Assembly: GCF_012516315.1 (NCBI RefSeq)
Contig: NZ_CP051185.1
Coordinates: 6,359,695 to 6,423,694, forward strand
Direction: 5' to 3'
DNA length: 64,000 nucleotides
Source of the DNA: Limnospira fusiformis SAG 85.79
GTDB lineage: Bacteria > Cyanobacteriota > Cyanobacteriia > Cyanobacteriales > Microcoleaceae
Numbering within the stretch: position 1 is the first letter of the stretch; each line of letters starts with the position of its first letter. Shown here one piece after another: positions 1 to 9,599 of this stretch. Position numbers and translations under genes: made by a program. The notes under the pieces are model-generated. The model worked only from the letters and a program-made list of their open reading frames with translations. It searched no databases and was not told the DNA's origin.

Positions 1-518
1 TTTGACATAGGTCACAATTTAGGCCACAATTTACGATGTAAGCAATATAAAACTACTCTGGCTTATTAGATTCAAATAGACAAGCATTTTTCCGGTCTAC
101 GAATACAGAAAGTTATATAGATAATTATCAATTTTTACCTGTTACTTCTGTGGTCTGTCCCTGATGGCATTTGAGTTAAGCCATACTTATATATCTGGCA
201 AAATGATTTTAATATTTAAAAAATTGTAAATATTTATGACATTTTTATTGAGAATATTTCCCACAAATTTGACGAGAGAATGGGGGTTATGGTAGGGTGG
301 AAAAAATTAAAAATGAGCGCTGTTTGTGTGCGTATAGCAAAAATGAGGCTAAAACCCTGATTATGTCGTCAGTTTAAATGTCAGTGGGCGGAAAATGGCT
401 AATCCCGAGACACCAATTTTGCCGAAAAAATGGACGGCCAAAAATCGGGGGGTTGACAAAAATCACATTTTGTGCATCATGACTGTTAAATGGGGAAATT
501 GAGTTTTTAAAAACAAGT
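1..518. other. intergenic region, left edge
   Basis: No convincing gene is visible here. It is AT-rich and lies beyond the 3' end of the minus-strand sensor kinase that ends at 519. A TTGACA-like hexamer near 452 has no good -10 partner at normal spacing. Any gene it serves lies outside the window. Confidence 0.5.
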
Positions 519-3500
519 TTAATGGTCAGTACGGTTGGTATGTATAACCATAGGAATAGTGAAATAAAAAGTGCTGCCTTTAGCCAATTGACTTTCGACC
601 CAAATTTTGCCGCCGTGTTGCTGAATAATACTTTGACAGATAGATAAACCTAAGCCAGTCCCACCCTTTTGGCGAGAGTCCGAGGCATCGACTTGCTGAA
701 AGCGACTAAAGATAGTTTCTAGTTGTTCGGGAGGAATGCCACGTCCCTGGTCGCGGACTTGAAAAAGCACCATATCATCCTGTGGATAAGCTGAGAGAGT
801 GACGGTGGTATGGGGAGGGGAAAACTTAATAGCATTACCGACCAAATTAGTCAGAGTTTGTAGCATAGCATCTCGTTCCGCCCAGAGTTGAAGGGAGGTG
901 GGTAAAATTTCGAGGGTAATGGAGTCTTGATGAGCGATCGCTTGTAAACTCTTAACCACTTGTGTCATCAAGTCCTGAGCGGAACAAGCCTCCATTTGAA
1001 ATTCAACCTGACCCGAGTTTAACCGTTCAATATCAAGAATATCATTCACCAGTCGCACGAGTCTTTCTGTCTCTAATAAAGCAATTTGAATAAATTTATG
1101 AAACTCCTGGGGTTTGTGATCATACAAGCCAGAAGATAACAGTCCTAAAGAACCTTGAATAGCGGTGAGTGGCGTTCTCAGTTCATGGCTAACCACAGAA
1201 ATAAACTCATTTTTCATCTGTTCTACAGCTCGCCGTTCACTGATATTCTGAGCTTGAGCAATAAAATAGAGAGGAACCCCGTCAATATTTCGGACTACGG
1301 ACATACTGAACAATACCCAAATCACATATCCTTGCTTATGAAGGTAACGTTTTTCTACATAGTAATATTGAACTTGACCATCGAGCAATTTTTTAATGGA
1401 TTTTACCTCCTGCTCATAATCTTCTGGGTGGGTGATATCTTTACATTGAAGTTGGAGTAGTTCTGCTTCCTGGTAGCCTAACATTTCACATATACAGCGA
1501 TTAACTTTTAAGCAGTTTCCTTGGGGGGATAACAATGCCATACCGATCGCTGCATCTTCAAAAGCAGTGCGGAAGAGTTCCTCACTATCTCGGAGTTTTT
1601 GTTCGGCTTGTTTATAGTGGGTGATATCAAAGGTTAAACCTAAAATTTGGCTAAGTTTACCCTGTTTGTCTAACAATGGTAAATATTTAACAATCAGGGT
1701 TTTTGGGGGTTGATTTGGAAGCGTAATAGTAGCTTCGCCCATTTGTATGCTTAGGGTTTGGATCGTTTTTTCTAGCAAGGGTAAATAGTGGGAAGTTGCC
1801 TCTGGGAGAAATAGCTCTTCATCTCGGCGACCCATAAATGTTTCTTCTGACCAGCCTGTTAGTTCTAATGCTCGTTGGTTGACGAATTTTAAACGGCGAT
1901 CGCTGTCATAAATTACAAAAACATCAGGAGCATGGTTTACCGCTATGCGTAGGAGTTCTTCGCTTTCTGCTAAGGCTATTTCTGCTTCTTTGCGATCGCT
2001 AATATCTTCCGCAAATCCTATATAACGCAGGGGAGAACCATCGTCATTATAAATAATGTTGACTTCTTCATAAACCCACCTAATTACACCATCATTTCTA
2101 ATAATCCGATATTCTCGTTTAACCAAATTATTTTGATGCTGTTTTTCCTGATAATTAATTACTGCTCCTCGGTCTTCTGGGTAGATGGTATTTAACCAAG
2201 AATCAGGATTTTGATAGAGACTCTCACAGGTGCGTCCCCAAATTTTTTCATAGGCTGGGCTTAAATAAATATATTGTCCTGAATGGGCGCATTTTACAAA
2301 GAAAAACTGACTGATAGTAGAGGCAATTTCTTGAAAGCGTTTTTCACTTTTGATTAAGGCGACTTCAGTTTTTTTACGATAGTTAATATCTGTGATAATC
2401 GCACAACATCCAGCATATTTACCATCATCAAATATAGGATTAGTTGATAGTATAGTCCAGAGAATATCTCCGTTTTTCCGCTTCCATTTAAACTCATGTT
2501 GTTCCGCAATACCTTCACGACGACGTTGCAGATAATTTTCGACTATTGGATAATCCTGTTCATCCACAAACTTAAATAGGGAAGATTGAGTTATTTCTTC
2601 TTGGGTATAACCCAGCATATCTGCCATTTGCTGATTGACACAAGTGGTCATATTGTCACTGTCAATCATCCAAACTCCTTCGAGGGTCGTTTCAATGATA
2701 GTCCGAAATTTAGCCTCGCTTTTTATTAAAGCTGCTTCCGTCTTTTGGCGATCGCTAATATCTTGAACCCAAGACAGCAACATATTCAGTTTTCCTGATT
2801 CATCGTAAAAATTGGAATTGTACCACTCACAATAAATAACTGAGCCATCTTTGCGGTAATTACGATTTATGCAAATCCTCCTTTTTTCTTGATTAGCAAA
2901 AATGGTCTGAGTTTCTCGATTAATGCGATCGCTATCTTCCTCAAAGATTAATTTCCATTCATTCATCGACTTACCCAACACTTCCGACTCAGACCAACCA
3001 AATATCTCTTCTGCTTGCTTAGACCATTGGATAACCCGCAATTTTCGATCCCAAATAATAGTTCCCATGGGAGAATTATCAATCAGTGTTTTTAATTGAT
3101 GATTCACCGATTGTAATTGCTGTGTAATTCCTGAATGATGGGTGAAATCATCCCCTCTGTGGGAGGATAGCAGTTGCATTTCAATGCGACCTTGTGCTTC
3201 TTCCAAATCTAAGGGATAAATCAGAACATCTGCTACTCGCAAGTTCAACCGGCGAACTTCCCGAAATATGGTTGTAGACTCAGCTAGTAGCATAATGGGA
3301 ATGTTGGCGGTTACCGTGTGCGCTTGTAATTGTTTGGCGATCGCATATCCATCAGTATCCGGTAATTTCACATCTAAAAGAATGAGGTCAGGTGGAATAT
3401 GTTTCGCTACCCCCAGACCTTCATATCCATCACCAATAACCTGAACTTGATAATTATTGATAGTTAATAGGTTAGCCAGTTCCCCGCGACTCGGAGACTC

Positions 3501-3551
3501 GCCTGCAATCACTAAAAGCCGAACCGGAAAATTGATATCGGTGGAAGCCAT
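519..3551 (-). CDS. hybrid sensor histidine kinase, REC-PAS(x5)-HisKA-HATPase
   Basis: A 1010-aa cytoplasmic sensor kinase with no membrane segment. Domains in order: an N-terminal receiver (about 10-125), five PAS/PAC repeats (about 150-770, several ending in the DISDRK-type PAC motif), HisKA with phospho-acceptor His789 in SHELRTP, and HATPase_c with N box near 902-906 and G boxes DQGRGIP and GGTGLGL. The receiver keeps Asp60 (LILLD), but the usual acidic pair after beta-1 is replaced by AGES and the conserved Lys of beta-5 by Tyr (IYP), so phosphorylation there may be impaired. Input ligands cannot be predicted; stacked PAS domains often sense redox, light or small molecules. It is monocistronic. 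The family call is firm; the signal is unknown. Confidence 0.93.
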   Translation of the reverse strand: MASTDINFPVRLLVIAGESPSRGELANLLTINNYQVQVIGDGYEGLGVAKHIPPDLILLDVKLPDTDGYAIAKQLQAHTVTANIPIMLLAESTTIFREVRRLNLRVADVLIYPLDLEEAQGRIEMQLLSSHRGDDFTHHSGITQQLQSVNHQLKTLIDNSPMGTIIWDRKLRVIQWSKQAEEIFGWSESEVLGKSMNEWKLIFEEDSDRINRETQTIFANQEKRRICINRNYRKDGSVIYCEWYNSNFYDESGKLNMLLSWVQDISDRQKTEAALIKSEAKFRTIIETTLEGVWMIDSDNMTTCVNQQMADMLGYTQEEITQSSLFKFVDEQDYPIVENYLQRRREGIAEQHEFKWKRKNGDILWTILSTNPIFDDGKYAGCCAIITDINYRKKTEVALIKSEKRFQEIASTISQFFFVKCAHSGQYIYLSPAYEKIWGRTCESLYQNPDSWLNTIYPEDRGAVINYQEKQHQNNLVKREYRIIRNDGVIRWVYEEVNIIYNDDGSPLRYIGFAEDISDRKEAEIALAESEELLRIAVNHAPDVFVIYDSDRRLKFVNQRALELTGWSEETFMGRRDEELFLPEATSHYLPLLEKTIQTLSIQMGEATITLPNQPPKTLIVKYLPLLDKQGKLSQILGLTFDITHYKQAEQKLRDSEELFRTAFEDAAIGMALLSPQGNCLKVNRCICEMLGYQEAELLQLQCKDITHPEDYEQEVKSIKKLLDGQVQYYYVEKRYLHKQGYVIWVLFSMSVVRNIDGVPLYFIAQAQNISERRAVEQMKNEFISVVSHELRTPLTAIQGSLGLLSSGLYDHKPQEFHKFIQIALLETERLVRLVNDILDIERLNSGQVEFQMEACSAQDLMTQVVKSLQAIAHQDSITLEILPTSLQLWAERDAMLQTLTNLVGNAIKFSPPHTTVTLSAYPQDDMVLFQVRDQGRGIPPEQLETIFSRFQQVDASDSRQKGGTGLGLSICQSIIQQHGGKIWVESQLAKGSTFYFTIPMVIHTNRTDH

Positions 3552-3646
3552 AATCTGCTATCAGTGCAAGAAAATATACTTATAGTTTTGATAGTAGCGC
3601 TTTTGATATTAAAGTCATAGCGACTTGACAAATTTTTTTCTTGAAC

Positions 3647-5199
3647 CTTATAAGTTTCTTATATTTCACTGCTATAGTTAATTCCAGACCCTGATTGATT
3701 CTCAGTCCACCCATAAACGAAAATCACTGTTGATTTTTCCGTGGCGATCGCCTTCCCACTAGCTATGCTGGCTAGGAAGGTGTTAGCCACTTACCCCTAT
3801 CACAACTCAGAAACTCTCTCCGAGGGCTGATGCTGTTTACATAGATAGGGTATATGGGGGGCTGAGTTTTTTTATGGCGCATACCTCCCCAAATAAATTT
3901 GGCTAACTCACCCGCCGTCTTATAAGTTTCTTATATTTCACTGCTATAGTTAATCCTGGACCCTGATTGATTCTCAGTCCACCCATAAACGAAAATCACT
4001 GTTGATTTTTCCGTGGCGATCGCCTTCCCACTAGCTATGCTGGCTAGGAAGGTGTTAGCCACTTACCCCTATCACAACTCAGAAACTCTCTCCGAGGGCT
4101 GATGCTGTTTACATAGATAGGGTATATGGGGGGCTGAGTTTTTTTATGGCGCATACCTCCCCAAATAAATTTGGCTAACTCACCCGCCGTCTTATAAGTT
4201 TCTTATATTTCACTGCTATAGTTAATCCTGGACCCTGATTGATTCTCAGTCCACCCATAAACGAAAATCACTGTTGATTTTTCCGTGGCGATCGCCTTCC
4301 CACTAGCTATGCTGGCTAGGAAGGTGTTAGCCACTTACCCCTATCACAACTCAGAAACTCTCTCCGAGGGCTGATGCTGTTTACATAGATAGGGTATATG
4401 GGGGGCTGAGTTTTTTTATGGCGCATACCTCCCCAAATAAATTTGGCTAACTCACCCGCCGTCTTATAAGTTTCTTATATTTCACTGCTATAGTTAATCC
4501 TGGACCCTGATTGATTCTCAGTCCACCCATAAACGAAAATCACTGTTGATTTTTCGGTGGCGATCGCCTTCCCACTAGCTATGCTGGCTAGGAAGGTATT
4601 AGCCACTTACCCCTATCACAACTCAGAAACTCTCTCCGAGGGCTGATGCTGTTTACATAGATAGGGTATATGGGGGGCTGAGTTTTTTTATGGCGCATAC
4701 CTCCCCAAATAAATTTGGCTAACTCACCCGCCGTCTTATAAGTTTCTTATATTTCACTGCTATAGTTAATTCCGACCCTGATTGATTCTCAGTCCACCCA
4801 TAAACGAAAATCGGCACTGATTTTTGAGTGGCGATCGCTTTCCCACTAGCTATGCTGGCTAGGAAGGTGTTAGCCACTTACCCCTATCACAACTCAGAAA
4901 CTCTCTCCGAGGGCTGATGCTGTTTACATAGATAGGGTATATGGGGGGCCTGAGTTTTTTTTTCGCGCATACCTCCCCAAATAAATTTGGCTAACTCACC
5001 CGCCGCCTTATAAGTTTCTTATATTTCATTGCTATAGTTAATTCCGGACCCTAGTTTATTCTCAGTCCACCCATAAACGAAAATCGGCACTGATTTTTGA
5101 GTGGCGATCGCCTTCCCACTAGCTATGCTGGCTAGGAAGATATTAGCCACTTACCCTTAATAAAATGATAGGGTATATGGGGGGGGCTGAGTTTTTTTT
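3647..5199 (+). repeat. tandem array of six 272-bp units, candidate small-RNA genes
   Basis: Six direct repeats start at 3647, 3919, 4191, 4463, 4735 and 5007, an exact 272-bp period; the sixth is shortened by an internal deletion. Each unit has an AT-rich lead with an extended -10 (TGCTATAGT). A short hairpin AAAATCA/TGATTTT follows, then a HIP1 site, then a hairpin built on CTAGC/GCTAG with CCTTC/GAAGG arms. The unit ends in a G-rich segment, CTGAG and a T run, where CTGAGTT can pair with upstream AACTCAG. Copies 5 and 6 change the first hairpin's loop but keep a pairing stem. There is no conserved ORF. This architecture suggests repeated transcription units of about 200 nt. Promoter and RNA status are inferred, not shown. 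Confidence 0.6.
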
Positions 5200-5212
5200 G
5201 GTACATTAATCT

Positions 5213-5941
5213 ATGACATCTACTGACAAACCTTATCAAAAAATTCCGATTCAAGATTGTGGGGAATTGTTGATTCCCATTCCCGCAGAATTGTTTATTT
5301 TTGAGTCTCCTCACCCCTATCATAAATTGGGTGCGCCTTATCAACTCTCTCCCGTTAGTTCCCCCTATTACCTGCGAGAGAATGTTGGCGATCGCTTAAT
5401 TACCGCTAACCAATATTTACAAGCTGAATATCCCCATTTGCGGATTTTGGTTTTTGATGCTTATCGACCCATTGAAGTACAACAGTTTATGGTTGATCAT
5501 GCTTTTCAACAACAACTTAAAGCCACAGGATTAACCCTAGAATTGCTATCCGAACAACAGCGACAACAATTGTGGGAGGAAGTTTATAAATTTTGGGCTA
5601 GTCCTAGCCATGACCCTGCTACCCCTCCCCCCCATAGCACTGGGGCTGCTGTCGATGTTACTTTATTTGATATCGTGACCGTCAGTGCGCTTAATATGGG
5701 TTCTGATATTGATGAGATTTCTCCTCGGTCTCAACCAGATTATTTTGCCGAAAGTTCCGATCCTACCGAACTAGAATATCATCGAAATCGACAAATCTTA
5801 AAGCAGGTCATGACCCGGGCTGGGTTCCTACAACACTTACATGAATGGTGGCATTTTTCCTATGGTGACCAAATGTGGGCTTGGCTGCATAATCGTCAGA
5901 GTACAAAAGGCGCGATCGCTTGTTATGGTCGGTATAGTTAA
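5213..5941 (+). CDS. D-alanyl-D-alanine dipeptidase, VanX/DdpX family (M15D)
   Basis: A 242-aa zinc dipeptidase-like protein. The VanX signature is visible: His141 and Asp148 in the HSTGAAVD motif (zinc ligands), Glu211 and His214 in EWWH (catalytic base and third ligand), and Arg85 in DAYRP. Family members hydrolyse D-Ala-D-Ala; in bacteria without vancomycin-resistance genes the usual role is peptidoglycan dipeptide recycling. No signal peptide is seen, so it is probably cytoplasmic. No vanR/S/H/A genes are nearby, so resistance is not implied. The ATG lies only 13 bases after the T run ending the last 272-bp unit, so read-through from that unit could contribute to expression. Confidence 0.88.
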   Translation: MTSTDKPYQKIPIQDCGELLIPIPAELFIFESPHPYHKLGAPYQLSPVSSPYYLRENVGDRLITANQYLQAEYPHLRILVFDAYRPIEVQQFMVDHAFQQQLKATGLTLELLSEQQRQQLWEEVYKFWASPSHDPATPPPHSTGAAVDVTLFDIVTVSALNMGSDIDEISPRSQPDYFAESSDPTELEYHRNRQILKQVMTRAGFLQHLHEWWHFSYGDQMWAWLHNRQSTKGAIACYGRYS

Positions 5942-5950
5942 AATCACCAT

Positions 5951-6210
5951 ATATATGCCGCCACATTTTCCCATGATACAAGTATAGGTCAAGTCGCCGA
6001 GTTTGTCAAGCCCAAAACCCTAGTTAATTTCATGTTTAATCGTTGAGTGTTTGTGTGGCTGTGTCTAACCCTGTAGCCCTGAGAGACAGACAACATTTCC
6101 GCCAGAAGCGATCGCTCTCCAGGCTGGCTATTATGTAGAAATTAGCATATATATGCCGCCACATTTTCCCACAATACAAGTATAGGTCAAGTCGCCGAAT
6201 TTGTCAAGCC
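5951..6210. repeat. 62-bp direct repeat, two copies
   Basis: A segment beginning atatatgccgcc and ending tttgtcaagcc occurs at 5951-6012 and again at 6149-6210 with only a few differences. It sits in the 413-bp gap between the dipeptidase and the lipoprotein genes. No ORF is conserved in it. It could be a duplicated regulatory segment or a dispersed repeat. The rest of the gap holds one HIP1 site near 6110 and no gene. Confidence 0.7.
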
Positions 6211-6354
6211 TAAATCTGTGCGTGTCTAACTCGGTCCGAGTGAGAGAGAGCCATAGGAATTGTGGAACGATGGCGGGGTAATAATTGAGAGATGATCAGA
6301 GATTCTAAGGATAGTTAAAATCGGGAAAATCTGTTAACTTCATATTAGGAATTA

Positions 6355-7506
6355 GTGGCTAGGAGTGATTTAATCTTGACACATTTAGAAAATTCTGATA
6401 AATTCAGGGTAGAACATGGTAGATTCCCTATCCCCGTGGCTATACGAACCGTTATGGCTGTAATCACCCTGTCTGTGGCGATATTGCTGACATCATGTAG
6501 CCTGCCACAGGTATCAGCCGCGAACCGGATGTTCTTAGATTTATCCCTAGAGTTTGTGGGTGAGTACGAACTACCAGAGTCTCAAAGGCTGTCAGATTTG
6601 ACCTATGAGATTACCGGATATGGTGAACCCACCGACAGTGGTATTCGCTTCTATGGCCTAGGAGAGTCCGAAGGCGAAAGCGACCCGACAGAATTATATA
6701 CCCTAGGGTGGGAGTTTGCTGACGGTAACAAGTCGCCAGTTCCTGGCAAAATTACGATAGAGGAGAGCATCAAATTAAGCGATCGCCCTAGGGAAGCGCG
6801 CAGCATAGCCTTTTCCCCGCGCAAGTCGCTGTTTATCGCTACAGATAACTCCCACATTGGGGAATATGACCTAGAAACGGGGGACCTAAAAAATACCGTC
6901 CCACTACCTCCCAGCTATGTATTGAATGAGGATGAGACCAAACCCCCCCAAGGCTTACAACCCGAGTTAGGCATAAAGTCTCTAGCCATAGCGCCTGATG
7001 GTTTTAGTGCGGGTGGGATGGACCCATTTAGGTTGTTTGTCGCACCATACGCACCACTAAAGCAGGATATAGATAGCGGTGCGGGGAAAGTGCGAATATT
7101 GCATTATGTGATAGCCGATCGCGCTTCGTTTTTAGTGTCGGAAAATCTGTATAATTTGGATGAAGATGCCCAGGGAAGGGAGTTAGCCGGACTGGTGGCT
7201 CTAAACCGGGGAGGTTCATTTCTGAGTTTAGAGCGATCGGCAAGTGGTATCGGTGCCGGAATTTATCAAGTTTTTAGTGGAGACGCAACAGATACCTCCC
7301 GCATTGCCAGTTTACGCGGTAAATTAACCAAAGTTCAACCCTTGCGAAAACAACTGCTTTTAAACCTCCCAGAATTAGGAGTTAATGCCCAAGTTACTGG
7401 TATGACTTTGGGACCCCGGCTTCCTGACGGTGGACAGAGTTTAGTCGTCATTAAAGATAACCCTCCCGGTTTATTGATTTTTCGCCTGACCGGAATTAAG
7501 GGATAA
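6355..7506 (+). CDS. lipoprotein of the esterase-like phytase family (PF13449-like)
   Basis: Up to 383 aa from the GTG at 6355. A more likely start is the GTG at 6436, which places a short charged n-region before a hydrophobic stretch and the lipobox LLTSC, giving a 356-aa precursor of a lipidated, exported protein. The body has features of the esterase-like activity of phytase family: a predicted beta-propeller-like pattern with SIAFSPR, SLAIAPDG and a C-terminal segment on the value of a stored quantity (LVVIKDN). Family members are periplasmic or surface proteins whose substrates are mostly uncharacterised. No partner gene is adjacent. The lipoprotein signal is clear; the enzymatic role is only a family inference. 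Confidence 0.7.
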   Translation: MARSDLILTHLENSDKFRVEHGRFPIPVAIRTVMAVITLSVAILLTSCSLPQVSAANRMFLDLSLEFVGEYELPESQRLSDLTYEITGYGEPTDSGIRFYGLGESEGESDPTELYTLGWEFADGNKSPVPGKITIEESIKLSDRPREARSIAFSPRKSLFIATDNSHIGEYDLETGDLKNTVPLPPSYVLNEDETKPPQGLQPELGIKSLAIAPDGFSAGGMDPFRLFVAPYAPLKQDIDSGAGKVRILHYVIADRASFLVSENLYNLDEDAQGRELAGLVALNRGGSFLSLERSASGIGAGIYQVFSGDATDTSRIASLRGKLTKVQPLRKQLLLNLPELGVNAQVTGMTLGPRLPDGGQSLVVIKDNPPGLLIFRLTGIKG

Positions 7507-7661
7507 TCGATGATGGGCAATTTAGTCAATCATTGGCGTTGGGGGTGCTACTGCGCCCCCATGGTGATCCAGCTTGGTGCCGCCTAGAACTGTGTACCCA
7601 ATTGTTGTATCCTACAGAATCGAGAAAAAATTGTTAGGAAATCATATTTATTGGCGCTATT

Positions 7662-8258
7662 ATGACACACGCTACAGATATTCTGACCCTAGGGCGTTGG
7701 TTGGCTGCGGACTTCAGCAACCAAGCCCAAGCCTTTGAAAATCCGCCATTTTTCGCTCATATTCGGGTCTGTATGCGTCCATTACCGTGGGAACTTCTCA
7801 ATGGGTTGAGTTTGTATCTGGAACAGGCCTATGATATTAACCTGAAACAGCCTTACCGGGTGCGGGTGCTGAAATTAATCGCTGTAGATGATCATATCGA
7901 AATCGAGAATTATGAGATTGATGGTCAAGAGGAGTTTTTTGGGGCTTCTAGGGAAGTCTCGCGCCTGAAAGCCTTAAAGCCGGAACAACTGAACAAACGG
8001 TGCGGCTGTACTTTTATCACCCACTGGACCGGAAAGGAATTTAAGGGAGTCGTCGAACCCGGGAAAAGCTGTATGGTAGAACGGAAGGGAAAACTGACTT
8101 ATTTGGATAGTAGTTTTGAGATAGACGGCGATCGCTTTATTAGCCATGATCGTGGTATGGACCCAGAAACCGATGAGCATATCTGGGGCGCGGTAGCTGG
8201 ACCTTTTGAGTTTGTGCGCTGGGCGAGTTTTGCTGATGAGGTGAAGTTAGGGCAATAA
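7662..8258 (+). CDS. cpcT: chromophore lyase CpcT/CpeT family
   Basis: A 198-aa protein matching the CpcT/CpeT family over its full length, with typical segments near the N-terminus (LGRWLAADFSN), RPLPWEL, QPYRVRVLKL, and CGC plus the W-G/F-E-FVRWA C-terminal part. Family members attach phycocyanobilin to Cys-155-type sites on phycobiliprotein beta subunits, or phycoerythrobilin in CpeT, during phycobilisome assembly. As Arthrospira-like cyanobacteria lack phycoerythrin, CpcT is the more likely identity. No phycobiliprotein genes are adjacent; sqdB follows 72 bp downstream on the same strand. The start is the first ATG. Confidence 0.85.
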   Translation: MTHATDILTLGRWLAADFSNQAQAFENPPFFAHIRVCMRPLPWELLNGLSLYLEQAYDINLKQPYRVRVLKLIAVDDHIEIENYEIDGQEEFFGASREVSRLKALKPEQLNKRCGCTFITHWTGKEFKGVVEPGKSCMVERKGKLTYLDSSFEIDGDRFISHDRGMDPETDEHIWGAVAGPFEFVRWASFADEVKLGQ

Positions 8259-8330
8259 TGGTTTATAGGGGGACCAATTGCTGATAAATTAACCTAAGTA
8301 TCAACAAATACAAAATTTCACTGAAAGTTT

Positions 8331-9506
8331 ATGAGAGTTCTGGTTACTGGTGGTGACGGCTACTGCGGTTGGGCGACGGCGCTGTATCTTTCCAACCGTG
8401 GGTATGAAGTGGGTATTCTGGATAACTTGGTGCGGCGACACTGGGATCAACAGCTAGGTATTGAGACCTTGACACCCATAGCCCCTATTCAACAAAGGAT
8501 TCAGCGCTGGCGCGATTTAACGGGTAAGTCTATTGACCTGTTTATGGGCGATATCAATAACTATAGTTTTCTGATCAATAGCTTGCGGGAGTTTCAGCCA
8601 GATTCTATTGTTCATTTTGGTGAACAGCGATCGGCTCCCTTTTCAATGATAGATCGTGAACACGCAGTTCTCACCCAAAGCAATAATGTAATGGGGAATT
8701 TGAATATCCTGTATGCTATGCGGGAAGAATTCCCTGATGCACATTTGGTCAAGTTGGGGACTATGGGTGAATATGGTACACCCAATATTGATATCGAAGA
8801 GGGCTATATTACCATTGAGCATAATGGCCGTAAGGATACTGTCCCGTATCCGAAACAGCCCGGAAGTTTCTATCACCTTTCTAAGGTTCATGACAGCCAT
8901 AATATCCACTTTGCTTGTAAAATATGGGGTCTGAGGGCTACCGATTTAAACCAGGGTGTGGTTTATGGGGTTCTCACCGAAGAGACGGGAATGGATGAGT
9001 TGTTGATCAACCGTCTGGATTATGATGGGATTTTTGGGACGGCTTTAAATCGTTTCTGTATTCAGGCTGCCATTAATCACCCCCTGACGGTTTATGGTAA
9101 GGGAGGACAAACTAGGGCTTTCCTGGATATCCGCGATACCGTGCGATGTGTTGAGTTGGCGATCGCTAATCCCGCTGAACCTGGTCATTTCCGCGTGTTT
9201 AACCAATTTACCGAAATGTTTAGCGTTGGCGACCTGGCGATGATGGTTAAAAAGGCAGGTGTGACCCTGGGGTTCGATGTGGAGATTCAGAATATCGAAA
9301 ATCCTCGGGTTGAATTGGAAGACCATTATTTCAACGCTAAAAACACTAATCTGTTAGACCTCGGTTTGCAGCCTCATTATCTCTCGGATTCACTCTTGGA
9401 TTCTTTGCTGAATTTCGCCATTAAATACAAACATCGGGTAGACAAAAATGAAATTCTACCCAAGGTTTCCTGGCGTAATCCGGGTTCCGTTTACGCGAAA
9501 AGCTAA
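8331..9506 (+). CDS. sqdB: UDP-sulfoquinovose synthase SqdB
   Basis: A 391-aa extended short-chain dehydrogenase. The N-terminus carries the NAD-binding GGDGYCGW glycine motif and the catalytic Tyr-x3-Lys is seen in YHLSKVH. The enzyme makes UDP-sulfoquinovose from UDP-glucose and sulfite, the first committed step to the thylakoid sulfolipid SQDG. In many cyanobacteria sqdX follows directly; here it does not, so the sulfoquinovosyltransferase must be elsewhere. Length and sequence are typical of cyanobacterial and plastid SqdB/SQD1. Confidence 0.96.
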   Translation: MRVLVTGGDGYCGWATALYLSNRGYEVGILDNLVRRHWDQQLGIETLTPIAPIQQRIQRWRDLTGKSIDLFMGDINNYSFLINSLREFQPDSIVHFGEQRSAPFSMIDREHAVLTQSNNVMGNLNILYAMREEFPDAHLVKLGTMGEYGTPNIDIEEGYITIEHNGRKDTVPYPKQPGSFYHLSKVHDSHNIHFACKIWGLRATDLNQGVVYGVLTEETGMDELLINRLDYDGIFGTALNRFCIQAAINHPLTVYGKGGQTRAFLDIRDTVRCVELAIANPAEPGHFRVFNQFTEMFSVGDLAMMVKKAGVTLGFDVEIQNIENPRVELEDHYFNAKNTNLLDLGLQPHYLSDSLLDSLLNFAIKYKHRVDKNEILPKVSWRNPGSVYAKS

Positions 9507-9514
9507 TCTCTTTT

Positions 9515-9547
9515 CCCCCCTATGTCTCCCCAGAGAGATAGGCGGGG
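9515..9547 (+). terminator. hairpin downstream of sqdB
   Basis: An inverted repeat CCTATgTCTC / GAGAgATAGG with one mismatch (arms 9519-9528 and 9533-9542), extended by a C run and a G run outside it. It begins 9 bases after the sqdB stop. There is no T run on the + strand, so it may be a weak terminator or a transcript-stabilising hairpin. Confidence 0.45.
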
Positions 9548-9599
9548 AATCTGATAATTGACCATGGATAATGGATAATTAAATCCCGGAAATTATAAT

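Noticed and set aside
1155..1460. A 101-codon + strand ORF
   Set aside because: It is inside the PAS/HisKA region of the sensor kinase and has no separate support.
3647..5199. The 272-bp array as a CRISPR
   Set aside because: The whole unit repeats with no unique spacers, and the period is far too long.
3647..5199. NsiR1 or 6S RNA as the identity of the array
   Set aside because: NsiR1 units are short and lie upstream of hetF; hetF is not here. The unit does not show the central bubble hairpin of 6S RNA by eye.
5213..5941. Vancomycin resistance from the VanX-like gene
   Set aside because: No vanR, vanS, vanH or vanA-like genes are nearby; such dipeptidases also occur as cell-wall recycling enzymes.
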